Shown piece by piece: positions 41,261 through 48,578 of a stretch of DNA of 48,578 nt. The notes under the pieces are model-generated. The model was not told the origin of the DNA and made no database searches. It saw only the letters and a list, made by a program, of their open reading frames with translations. Every line of letters begins with the position of its first letter. The stretch's first letter is position 1. The translations under genes and the position numbers were made by a program. The stretch comes from an uncultured Collinsella sp. (GTDB lineage Bacteria; Actinomycetota; Coriobacteriia; Coriobacteriales; Coriobacteriaceae), in NCBI GenBank assembly GCA_959604825.1, contig CAUHCN010000016.1, forward strand, positions 1-48,578, written 5' to 3'.

Positions 41261-43180
41261 CTACTCCAGCTCAAACGCGCCGGTGTACAGCTGGTAGTAA
41301 TACCCGCGCTTAGCGATCAGCTCGTCGTGGTTGCCGCGCTCGATGATGCGACCGTGGTCCAGACAGATGATCGCGTCGGAGTTGCGCACGGTGGACAGGC
41401 GGTGCGCGATGACAAACGTCGTGCGGCCCTCCATGAGCTTGTCCATGCCGGCCTGCACGATGGCCTCGGTGCGGGTGTCGATGCTCGACGTGGCCTCGTC
41501 CAGAATCATCGCCGGCGGATCGGCCACGGCGGCGCGCGCGATCGAAATCAGCTGGCGCTGGCCTTGCGACAGCTGGGCACCGTTGCCGGTGAGCATGGTG
41601 TCGTAGCCGTCGGGCAGGCGGGTGATAAAGTCGTCGGCGCCGGCGAGCTTTGCCGCCGCGATGCACTCCTCGTCGGTGGCGCTCAGGTTGCCGTAGCGGA
41701 TGTTATCCATCACGGTGCCAGTGAACAGGTTCACGTCCTGCAGCACCACGCCCAGCGAGCGGCGTAGATCGGCCTTGCGAATCTTGTTGACGTTGATGCC
41801 GTCGTAGCGGATCTTGCCGTCGGCAATGTCGTAGAAGCGGTTGATGAGGTTGGTGATGGTCGTTTTGCCGGCGCCGGTGGCGCCGACAAACGCGACCTTC
41901 TGACCCGGCTTGGCAAACACGGACACGCCGTGCAGTACCTCATGGTCGGGCGTGTAGCCAAAGTCGACGTTGTCCATGACCAGGTCGCCGCGCAACGGCA
42001 CGTACTCGATCTCGCCGGTTGCACGGTGCGGGTGTTTCCATGCCCACATGCCGGTGTGGTGGTCGGCTTCCTCGAACTCCCAGGTCTCGGGGTTCACCTG
42101 CGCGTTGACGAGCGTCACGTAGCCTTCGTCGGCCTCGGCCTTCTCGTCGATGAGCTCAAAGATGCGGTCGGCGCCGGCGAGGCCCATGACCACGGCGTTA
42201 ATCTGCTGCGAGATCTGGCCGATCTGTCCGCAGAACTGCTTGGTCATGTTGAGGAACGGCACCACGACGGCGATGGACAGCGCCATACCCGAGATGCTCA
42301 GGTTGGGCACGCCCAGCGCCAGGAAAATGCCGCCTGCCAGTGCGACCAGCACGTAGAGCAGGTTGCCCAGGTTCATAAGGATAGGCATGAGGATGTTGGC
42401 GTACATGTTGGCCTTCTGCGAGACCTCGAAGAGCTTTTCGTTGCGCTCGTCAAAATCGGCCTCGGCGGCAGACTCGTGGCAGAATGCCTTGACGACCTTC
42501 TGACCGTTCATGACTTCCTCAATATGGCCCTCGACCACGCCGAGTTCGGTCTGCTGCGCAATGAAGAAGCGCGCGGAGTTGGAGCCGAGCAGCTTGGTCA
42601 TAAAGGTCATAAAGGCGACGCCGGCGATGATGACCAGGCACATCCACACGCTGTAGTACAGCATGATAAAGAACACCGTGACGATGATGATGATCGTCAT
42701 GAGCAGGTTGGGCAGCGACTGACTGATCATCTGGCGCAGCGTATCGATGTCGTTGGTGTAGTGGCTCATGATATCGCCGCGCTGGTGCGTGTCGAAGTAG
42801 CGGATCGGCAGGTCCTGCATGCGGTTGAACATCATCTCGCGCAGCTTCTCCAGCGAGCCCTGCGTGACGATAGCCATGGCGCGGTTCCAGAACAGTGAGG
42901 ACAGGACACCGACGCCGTAGATGCAGGCGAGGGTGGTCACGAGCTGCAGAATCTTGGGCTGTGCGGCTTCCCAATCGCCCGACTGCCACGATTCGCTAAT
43001 AATCTGCAGGGCGCTCTGCAGGAAGGTCGCGCCGATGGAGTTGATGATGGCGCAGAGCACCACGCCGGCGACGACAAGGGGCAAAAGCACGGGATAGAAG
43101 CCAAAGAGCGTCTTGATGAGGCGCGACATGGTGCCGCCCTTACGGTTGAGCGCGCGCTCGGCGGTCGTTGCCTTACTCAT
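41261..43180 (-). CDS. ABC exporter half-transporter, catalytic-site subunit (second exporter)
   Basis: 639 residues. Six membrane helices, then an ATPase domain with Walker A GATGAGKTT, signature LSQGQRQ, Walker B MILDEATSSIDTRTE with catalytic Glu, and H-loop VIAHRLST. An extra segment (about 370-410, WEFEEADHHTGMWAWKHPH) lies before the ATPase domain. Start ATG 43180 overlaps the upstream gene's stop by 8 bases (ATGAGTAA) and has GGAGG upstream. Forms a heterodimer with the 43173-44987 product. Part of a MarR-ABC-ABC operon, typical of drug or toxic-compound export. Confidence 0.93.
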   Translation of the reverse strand: MSKATTAERALNRKGGTMSRLIKTLFGFYPVLLPLVVAGVVLCAIINSIGATFLQSALQIISESWQSGDWEAAQPKILQLVTTLACIYGVGVLSSLFWNRAMAIVTQGSLEKLREMMFNRMQDLPIRYFDTHQRGDIMSHYTNDIDTLRQMISQSLPNLLMTIIIIVTVFFIMLYYSVWMCLVIIAGVAFMTFMTKLLGSNSARFFIAQQTELGVVEGHIEEVMNGQKVVKAFCHESAAEADFDERNEKLFEVSQKANMYANILMPILMNLGNLLYVLVALAGGIFLALGVPNLSISGMALSIAVVVPFLNMTKQFCGQIGQISQQINAVVMGLAGADRIFELIDEKAEADEGYVTLVNAQVNPETWEFEEADHHTGMWAWKHPHRATGEIEYVPLRGDLVMDNVDFGYTPDHEVLHGVSVFAKPGQKVAFVGATGAGKTTITNLINRFYDIADGKIRYDGINVNKIRKADLRRSLGVVLQDVNLFTGTVMDNIRYGNLSATDEECIAAAKLAGADDFITRLPDGYDTMLTGNGAQLSQGQRQLISIARAAVADPPAMILDEATSSIDTRTEAIVQAGMDKLMEGRTTFVIAHRLSTVRNSDAIICLDHGRIIERGNHDELIAKRGYYYQLYTGAFELE

Positions 43181-44987
43181 GTGCCTCGCCTCCTTCCTGG
43201 GTCTGAGCTTGCGTTGCGGATGCCTCGGTGTCGGCCTCGACGGCCCCTTCGCCCTCGGCAGACATCTTGTTTTGCGAGGTAAAGGTCTCGCGGTAGATCT
43301 CGCTCGTCTTGAGTAGCTCGTCATGGTTGCCGATCTGCGCGATGTGGCCGCCCTCCATGACGATGATGCGGTCTGCGTCCTGCACGGAGCTGATGCGCTG
43401 GGCGATGATGAGCTTGGTCGTGTTGGGCAGATAGCTTGCCAGTCCTGCGCGGATCTTGGCGTCGGTCTTGGTGTCGACGGCGCTGGTGGAGTCGTCCAGG
43501 ATCAAGATCTTGGGGCGACGCAGCAGGGCGCGTGCAATGCACAGGCGCTGCTTCTGACCGCCCGAAACATTGGAGCCGCCCTGTTCGATCCAGGTGCCGT
43601 AGCCCTTGGGGAAACCGTCGACAAACTCGTCGGCGCAGGCCAGATGCGCTGCCTCGCGGACTTCCTCGTCGGTGGCGTTCGGGTCACCCCAACGCAGGTT
43701 CTCGGCGATGGTGCCGCTAAACAGCACGTTTTTCTGCAGCACCATGGCGACCTGGTGACGCAGCGCGTCCAGGTCGTAGTCGCGCACGTCCACGCCGCCC
43801 ACGCGCACAGCGCCTTCGGTGGTGTCGTACAGGCGGGCGATGAGGTTAACGAGCGTGGACTTGGCCGAGCCGGTGCCGCCGATGATGCCGATGGTCTCGC
43901 CGCTCGTAATGTGCAGGTCGATATCGTCGAGCGCCTGGCGCTTCGCATGCTTGGAATACTTAAAGCTCACGTGGTCAAAGTCGATGGAACCGTCGGCAAC
44001 CTCGAGCACGGGCTCGGCGGGATCGGCGATCGTGGGCTCGGCGGCCAGCACCTCAGCAATGCGGTGTGCCGATTCGTCGGCCATGGTCACCATGACAAAG
44101 ATCATCGACAGCTGCATCAGGCTCATGAGAATCTGGAAACCATAGGTAAAGGTCGAGGAGAGCTGGCCCACGTCGAACAGCGTGCCCTGGCTCGTGATGA
44201 TGAGCTTGGAGCCCAGGTAGATGATGACGACAAACGCGCCGTTGACGCAGATGTTCATCATGGGGTTGTTAAAGGCGAGCAGCTTCTCGGCGCGGGTGAA
44301 GTCCATCTGGACGTCGCGCGCGGCGGTCGCGAACTTCTCCTTCTCAAAGTCTTCGCGCACATAGCTCTTGACCACGCGCATGCCGGTGACGTTTTCCTCG
44401 ACGGACTCGTTAAGGGCATCGTACTTGTGGAACACGCGCGAGAAGATGGGGCGCACCTTAAAGATGATAAAGAACAGTCCAAAGCCCAGCAGCGGAATGA
44501 TGACCAGGTAGACCATGGCGACGCTGCCGCCCATGATAAACGCCATGGTAAAGGCGAAGATCAATACCAGCGGCGCGCGCACGGCGATACGGATGATCAT
44601 CATAAAGGCCTGCTGCACGTTGTTGATATCGGTGGTCAGGCGCGTGACGAGCGAGGAGCTCGAGAACTCATCGATGTTGGCAAAGCTGAACGTCTGGATC
44701 TTGTAGAACAGGTCGTGACGCAGGTTCTTGGCGAATCCGCAGCTCGCATGGCTGCAGGTGACGCCGGCCGCGGCGCCAAAAGCAAGCGACGTCAGCGCGA
44801 TGAGCACCAAAAAGCCTGCGGTGGGAAGCATCTCGGCTACGGTGGCGCCGTCTTTGATAGCGTCGATCAGGTTGGCGGTGATAAATGGAATCAGCATCTC
44901 GCAGAGCACCTCGCCAAGCACGAGCAGCGGCGTGGCAACAGTGACTTTCATATAGTCGCGGATGCTTCCCATGAGGGTTTTAATCAT
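43173..44987 (-). CDS. ABC exporter half-transporter, degenerate-site subunit (second exporter)
   Basis: 604 residues. Six membrane helices, an ATPase domain with Walker A GGTGSAKST, signature VSGGQKQR, Walker B ILILDDSTSAVD (Asp instead of catalytic Glu) and H-loop IAQRISS (Gln instead of His). It therefore provides the degenerate ATP site. Walker A has Ala for the usual Gly in GxGKS, which fits a weakened site. Start ATG 44987, RBS GGGAGGA, overlapping the MarR stop by 8 bases (ATGATTAA). A C-terminal tail of about 35 acidic residues is variable. Confidence 0.92.
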   Translation of the reverse strand: MIKTLMGSIRDYMKVTVATPLLVLGEVLCEMLIPFITANLIDAIKDGATVAEMLPTAGFLVLIALTSLAFGAAAGVTCSHASCGFAKNLRHDLFYKIQTFSFANIDEFSSSSLVTRLTTDINNVQQAFMMIIRIAVRAPLVLIFAFTMAFIMGGSVAMVYLVIIPLLGFGLFFIIFKVRPIFSRVFHKYDALNESVEENVTGMRVVKSYVREDFEKEKFATAARDVQMDFTRAEKLLAFNNPMMNICVNGAFVVIIYLGSKLIITSQGTLFDVGQLSSTFTYGFQILMSLMQLSMIFVMVTMADESAHRIAEVLAAEPTIADPAEPVLEVADGSIDFDHVSFKYSKHAKRQALDDIDLHITSGETIGIIGGTGSAKSTLVNLIARLYDTTEGAVRVGGVDVRDYDLDALRHQVAMVLQKNVLFSGTIAENLRWGDPNATDEEVREAAHLACADEFVDGFPKGYGTWIEQGGSNVSGGQKQRLCIARALLRRPKILILDDSTSAVDTKTDAKIRAGLASYLPNTTKLIIAQRISSVQDADRIIVMEGGHIAQIGNHDELLKTSEIYRETFTSQNKMSAEGEGAVEADTEASATQAQTQEGGEAHE

Positions 44988-45483
44988 CCAGTTCCTCCCA
45001 GGTTACGCGGATTTTATCGAGCATTTCGGCGAGGTCCTCGCGCTCGTCGTGGGTGAGCGCGCTAAAGGCCCGTTCTCTAAAGCGGATGCGGGCTGCCTGG
45101 TCGATGCGGGCGTTTTCCCGGCCGGTTTCGGTCAGGCGAATGGTGAGTTGCCGTCGATCCTTGGGGTTACGGCTGCGCTCGATGAGGCCGTTGAGCTCGA
45201 GCTTGGACAGGATCTCGGAAAGCGATCCCGGCTTGAGGTCAAAGTGCATGCCGAGCTCCTGCTGCGACATCTCGCCGCCGGGCTGCTTGGCCAGCAGGCA
45301 GATGATGGGCGCCTTGCCGGACACGCCTCCGCCATGAAAGTGCATGTAATGGCCGCAAAAGCCCAGGCCATTGAGGATGCGCTTGGCAAGCTTATCCTGC
45401 TCGCTCATCGCGGGCGGCTGGTCTGCCGGCTGCGAGGGGTCGCCGCCGGGTTCGTGCGGATAGACGAGTGGTTCAACACACAT
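44980..45483 (-). CDS. MarR-family transcriptional regulator
   Basis: 167 residues. Winged helix with QQELGMHFDLKPGSLSEILSKLELNGLIERSRNPKDRRQLTIRLTETGRE, the classical MarR recognition helix and beta-wing with the D-R-R contact. A His/Gly-rich segment (CGHYMHFHGGG, about 43-53) before it could take part in metal or ligand binding. First gene of the operon with both ABC subunits; it most likely represses the operon and is released by the exported compound. RBS AAAGGAG at 12 bases from ATG 45483; an internal ATG (residue 26) has no ribosome site. Confidence 0.92.
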   Translation of the reverse strand: MCVEPLVYPHEPGGDPSQPADQPPAMSEQDKLAKRILNGLGFCGHYMHFHGGGVSGKAPIICLLAKQPGGEMSQQELGMHFDLKPGSLSEILSKLELNGLIERSRNPKDRRQLTIRLTETGRENARIDQAARIRFRERAFSALTHDEREDLAEMLDKIRVTWEELDD

Positions 45484-45532
45484 GTCGCTGCATTGCTCCT
45501 TTCTTTAGTTAGGTAGAGGGATTGTTTTGTAC

Positions 45533-45579
45533 CTAAGTGATTCTAGAGGTACCTAACTGATTGTCAAGGTACCGAATTG
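45533..45579 (-). promoter_or_regulatory. MarR operon promoter with repeated operator-like boxes
   Basis: On the minus strand: TTGACA (45562-45567), 16 bp, TAGAAT (45540-45545). Three copies of an AATCA-x-T-x-x-GGTA box (plus-strand TACC-x-AA-x-TGATT) lie upstream of, within and downstream of the promoter, about 20 bp apart, and a related TTAGTTAGGTA half site lies at 45506-45516. This is well placed for autorepression. Confidence 0.6.
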
Positions 45580-45787
45580 ATTTTGATTGGTGCAAGGGTG
45601 GCAGGCTACTTTGCACCATGTGCAAAGCCTTCTAAGGCCAAGTTTCTGCAATAAGAAGCATCAGAAAAATTCTAAGAACAAAATAGCGCCCAAACTTGGT
45701 CTTACATCCGAAGGGAAGACTTAGATTGCGCTGCGCTACACTAAGTCGCACTATGGCGCCGCCGCGCCCGACCCAAGGGGGACACTC

Positions 45788-46612
45788 ATGAAGAACACTC
45801 AGCTGCTGCTGATTAACGATATGTGCGGCTACGGCAAGGTCGCGCTTTCCGCCATGCTGCCGGTGCTGTCGCACATGGGCTACCGTATCCATAACTTGCC
45901 GACGGCACTTGTGTCCGATACGCTCAACTATCCCAAGTTCTACATCCACGACACCACGGAGTACGTGCGTCAGAGTCTTGCCATCTGGGAAGAGCTCGGC
46001 TTTGAGTTCGACGCCATCTCGACCGGCTTTATCGTGACTGAGGAAGAGACGCGCATCATCTCGGACTTTTGCCACCGCCGCGCGCAAAAGGGCACCAAGG
46101 TGTTCGTCGACCCCATCATGGGCGACAACGGCAAGCTCTATGCCGGTGTGCCCGAGTCCACGATTGGCCTTATGCGCAGCCTGGTCGAATGCGCCGACTA
46201 TGCGGTGCCCAACTATACCGAGGCATGCCTACTCACCGATACGCCTATCGTCGAAGAGATTACGGCTGATGAGGCTCATGCACTCGTAGACGCCATGCTC
46301 GCGCTGGGCACCAGGTCGGTGGTCATTACGAGCGCCAAGGTGGACGGCAAGAACGCCGTGGTGGGCTATGACCATGTGGCGGGCGAGTATTTCACGATCC
46401 CCTTCGAGCTGATCCCGGTGTATTTCCCGGGTACGGGCGATACGTTCTCGGCCGTGCTTATGGGTCGCGTGATGAGCGGTTGGACGCTTCAGCGTGCCAC
46501 GGCCGACGCTATGCGCGTGGTGGCCGAGCTCATCGAGCGCAATGCCGACCAAGAGGACAAGTCGGCCGGCCTTCCCATCGAGGCCTGCCTGGACGTGATC
46601 GACCATGAGTAA
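45788..46612 (+). CDS. Pyridoxal/pyridoxamine kinase-like protein (PfkB/ribokinase fold)
   Basis: 274 residues. INDMCGYGKVALSAMLPVLSHMG is the pyridoxal kinase start; FVDPIMGDNGKLYAG matches the ATP/metal loop and FPGTGDTFSAVL carries the catalytic Asp. It phosphorylates pyridoxal, pyridoxine or pyridoxamine (or a related compound) in B6 salvage. RBS AAGGGGG at 6 bases. About 300 bases separate it from the MarR gene; besides the MarR promoter no structured leader is recognised there. The stop overlaps the next gene's start by 8 bases (ATGAGTAA). Confidence 0.88.
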   Translation: MKNTQLLLINDMCGYGKVALSAMLPVLSHMGYRIHNLPTALVSDTLNYPKFYIHDTTEYVRQSLAIWEELGFEFDAISTGFIVTEEETRIISDFCHRRAQKGTKVFVDPIMGDNGKLYAGVPESTIGLMRSLVECADYAVPNYTEACLLTDTPIVEEITADEAHALVDAMLALGTRSVVITSAKVDGKNAVVGYDHVAGEYFTIPFELIPVYFPGTGDTFSAVLMGRVMSGWTLQRATADAMRVVAELIERNADQEDKSAGLPIEACLDVIDHE

Positions 46613-46934
46613 CGCTGGCGAGAACGGTGCCAAGCCTGCGTGCGGGGACAAGCCGCTCGGCGCGCCGCGTGGCAAGCGTCCGCGTATCCGCATTAGCTGC
46701 GTGGACCAGCTGGGAACGTGCCGCTGCCATCACGGCCACAAGCCGGGCGATGTCTTTGACTTTGACCGAGACCGCGGCAAGATGTGCGCCATGGCCTGCC
46801 ATGTGGGCTTTCCCTATATCGATATCCTGCGCTATGGCGGAATCGTGCCCGGCAACGAGCCCGGTACGGCAAAGTTCTGCTGCCCCGAGATTGATACGCT
46901 GAACGTCTGGCTTGCCGAGATCGTCGACGAGTAA
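46605..46934 (+). CDS. Small Cys-rich protein, TIGR04076-like
   Basis: 109 residues. After a basic, Gly-rich N-terminus it shows RIRISCVDQLGTCRCHHGHKPGDVFDF, then KMCAMACHVGFPYIDILRYGG and a terminal FCCPEIDTLNVWLAEI. The GHKxGD and CCP motifs match my recollection of the TIGR04076 family, of unknown function; seven Cys and several His suggest metal or redox chemistry. It overlaps the pyridoxal-kinase-like gene by 8 bases, so the two are translationally coupled and probably act together. Function unknown. Confidence 0.75.
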   Translation: MSNAGENGAKPACGDKPLGAPRGKRPRIRISCVDQLGTCRCHHGHKPGDVFDFDRDRGKMCAMACHVGFPYIDILRYGGIVPGNEPGTAKFCCPEIDTLNVWLAEIVDE

Positions 46935-46935
46935 C

Positions 46936-47030
46936 CGAGCGAGGATTTTCTCCCGTCGAAATATCGAGCGTGGATTATCTCCCGTTTTGGGCGCAATTTC
47001 GCACTCAAAGTGGGAGATAGTCCTCGCTCG
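46936..47030. repeat. 19-bp motif, two direct copies and one inverted
   Basis: CGAGCG-[A/T]-GGATT-x-TCTCCC occurs at about 46936-46954 and 46965-46983, and its complement at 47012-47030 (two mismatches to the second copy). The second and third copies form a long hairpin 3' of the TIGR04076-like gene and could end its transcript. Confidence 0.7.
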
Positions 47031-47113
47031 ATTTGTATGCGAGAATCCCGACCTCACTTATGCCCATGCTTAGGCGCACGCGTCGTTGTTCTGTGCGCGA
47101 GTAAGCTCAAATT

Positions 47114-47191
47114 TCTGCATTTCATCCAATTTCGGTACTAAAAATCTCTGCATTTCATCGATAATAGTCGATATAAATATCTGCATTTCAT
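47114..47191. repeat. Three direct repeats at exact 33-bp spacing
   Basis: TCTGCATTTCAT begins at 47114, 47147 and 47180. The bases before each copy are A/T-rich and the intervening bases differ. The array ends 12 bases before the first ATG of the DUF4143 ATPase gene, so it lies in its promoter/leader. 33 bp is close to three helical turns, which fits binding of one protein on one DNA face. Confidence 0.85.
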
Positions 47192-47214
47192 TTATCGAGG
47201 CGATGGGAGAGCTT

Positions 47215-48576
47215 ATGTTGCGCAGGAAAATCGCTGATGAGCTTGATTGTTGGCAGAGATCCATCGAACGAAAGGCGCTGTTCGTCACGGGTTCTCGCCA
47301 AATCGGCAAGAGCTACTCGATTCGCGAATTCGGTAAGTCAAACTACGCAGCCTATATCGAGCTCAATCTCGCGGAAAACCGCCAGGCAAGGGACGCTCTG
47401 CTCGAGGCGCGAGATGCCGATGATTTCATTAGCAGGGTGACGCTTCTTTCGGGAAAGCCGATTGCCCCGGGCGAGACCCTCGTGTTTATCGATGAGGTGC
47501 AGGAGGCACCGGACATCATGACGATGGCCAAGTTCCTTGTCGAGGACGGTCGTTGCCGCTGGGCGTTCTCGGGATCCATGCTCGGGACCCAATTCAAAGG
47601 CGTCAGGTCCTATCCCGTGGGGTATGTCCATGAACTCAAGATGTTTCCGCTGGATTTTGAGGAGTTCAGCTGGGCGATCGGGGTGAGCGAAGAGGCGCGG
47701 CGCTCGATTTGCGATGCGTGCCGCAACGAGACACCGGTTCCTGGTTATATTCACGACGCAATGATGGCAAACTTCAGGACCTATATCGTCGTCGGCGGTA
47801 TGCCGGAAGTCGTGCAGCGATTCCTCGACACGCAGGGTGATTTTGCATCCGTCCGCCAGCTCCAGTCCGAGCTGAACGGGCAATACCGTCGGGATATCTC
47901 AAAATACGCGAACGGGCGCGCACTTCAGGTGCAGAGCATCTTCGACCAACTGCCCGTCATGCTGGAGGGCGAGAACAAGCGCTTTGTGCTCAACTCGATC
48001 GACCCCAAGGCCCATTTCGAGAAGTACCAGCGCGACTTCGTCTGGCTCGTCGATGCCGGCGTCGCCCTCAAGACCGATATCGTAACCGAGCCAAAGTCCC
48101 CGCTGCTTAAGACAGCGCGACCGTCCCAGTTCAAACTGTACCAGTCCGATACCGGGATGCTGATGGCCCGTTATCCCATCGGGGTCGCCCAAGCGGCGTA
48201 CCTCGACAGCAAGGAGCCCAACCTCGGCGGCGTGTACGAAAACGTGGTGGCTCAACAGCTGGCTGCCCAGGGAAGGGGGCTGTATTACTATCAGACCAAG
48301 AAACGGGGCGAGGTCGATTTCGTGATCGACGGCCCGGATGGAACGGCCGTGCCCATCGAGGTTAAATCGGGGACGTATTACCATGCGCACGCCGCGTTGG
48401 GCCATGTGCTTGAAACGGCCGAGTATGGCGTAAAGCGCGGGATTGTTTTCTCGAGAGGCAACGTTGAGCGCGACGGCGCCGTTCTCTATCTGCCTCTGTA
48501 TGCGACTTGGACCCTTTCGGATGTTTTGGGCGACTTCCGTGCCGAGGGGATAAAGCTGGAGGTCAAACCTGTCTAG
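47215..48576 (+). CDS. AAA-family ATPase with DUF4143 and nuclease-like C-terminus
   Basis: 453 residues. Walker A VTGSRQIGKSYS, Walker B TLVFIDEVQEAP, then FSGSMLGTQFKGVRSYPVGYVHELKMFPLDFEEF (sensor region), the DUF4143 block (YIVVGGMPEVVQRFLD) and a C-terminal GEVDFVIDGPDG ... PIEVKSG. The D/E-x-K pattern (VDF ... IEVKS) resembles the PD-(D/E)XK nuclease core. The family is common and often multicopy in gut bacteria; its role is unresolved, with mobile-element or defence links suggested. Start ATG 47215 follows GGGAGAG; ATG 47203 is 4 codons earlier. Preceded by the 33-bp repeats. Confidence 0.87.
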   Translation: MLRRKIADELDCWQRSIERKALFVTGSRQIGKSYSIREFGKSNYAAYIELNLAENRQARDALLEARDADDFISRVTLLSGKPIAPGETLVFIDEVQEAPDIMTMAKFLVEDGRCRWAFSGSMLGTQFKGVRSYPVGYVHELKMFPLDFEEFSWAIGVSEEARRSICDACRNETPVPGYIHDAMMANFRTYIVVGGMPEVVQRFLDTQGDFASVRQLQSELNGQYRRDISKYANGRALQVQSIFDQLPVMLEGENKRFVLNSIDPKAHFEKYQRDFVWLVDAGVALKTDIVTEPKSPLLKTARPSQFKLYQSDTGMLMARYPIGVAQAAYLDSKEPNLGGVYENVVAQQLAAQGRGLYYYQTKKRGEVDFVIDGPDGTAVPIEVKSGTYYHAHAALGHVLETAEYGVKRGIVFSRGNVERDGAVLYLPLYATWTLSDVLGDFRAEGIKLEVKPV

Positions 48577-48578
48577 GG

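Noticed and set aside
43323..45056. Plus-strand frame of 577 codons opposite the second ABC operon
   Set aside because: Antisense shadow, rich in His/Asp/Gly, no domain.
47070..47309. Minus-strand 79-codon frame with an 11-residue repeat (DEMQ..)
   Set aside because: The peptide repeat only mirrors the 33-bp DNA repeats; it starts inside the ATPase gene on the other strand and has no ribosome site.

Overview
The window is a high-GC, densely packed bacterial chromosome segment. Codon use, a bacterial-type small SRP RNA, several LPXTG-like sorting signals ending in TGD, heterodimeric ABC exporters and a Kup/KdpDE potassium block all suggest a gut actinobacterium of the Coriobacteriia. Collinsella is my best guess; this is inference from gene content, not a database match. 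No prophage, transposase, rRNA, tRNA, CRISPR array or cas gene was seen.

Layout. Bases 1-4616 are the 3' part of a large wall-anchored protein built from Cna-B, pilin-like and DUF11-like domains. It is followed by the signal recognition particle RNA (about 4697-4807). A coiled-coil surface protein on the minus strand (5288-6124) is cut from its own sorting signal (5156-5287) by one in-frame TAA. Then come a two-gene heterodimeric ABC exporter (6334-10056) and a flavodoxin-like gene (10162-10719).

The most distinctive region is 10720-20924. A SipW/Sec11-type signal peptidase (11379) leads an operon of three small exported proteins with SipW-type signal peptides (12007, 12790, 18938), a 1831-residue secreted adhesin-like protein (13441) and a membrane/wall-anchored subunit with an LAATG-D signal (19522). 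I read this as a surface fibre or adhesin assembly locus comparable to, but different from, Bacillus TasA-SipW. It is bracketed by two arrays of the same 62-bp hairpin repeat (10804-10975 and 20394-20688). An 11-G tract lies upstream, and two long structured elements with a conserved core and changing but still paired outer arms lie at its 3' side.

The rest is mostly housekeeping. It includes an LtaS-like sulfatase-fold membrane enzyme, a nitroreductase, a potassium block (Kup transporter, a small membrane protein, a shortened KdpD-like kinase and a KdpE-like regulator), an RlmKL-type rRNA methyltransferase whose first catalytic half looks degenerate, a HAD phosphatase, a transaldolase and Tex. 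Next is an SDR-MFS-Gfo/Idh catabolic operon divergent from a LysR regulator. It is followed by a MarR-controlled second heterodimeric ABC exporter, a pyridoxal-kinase-like gene overlapping a TIGR04076-like gene, and a DUF4143 ATPase preceded by three 33-bp-spaced direct repeats. Intergenic regions are unusually rich in perfect palindromes placed just 3' of genes.
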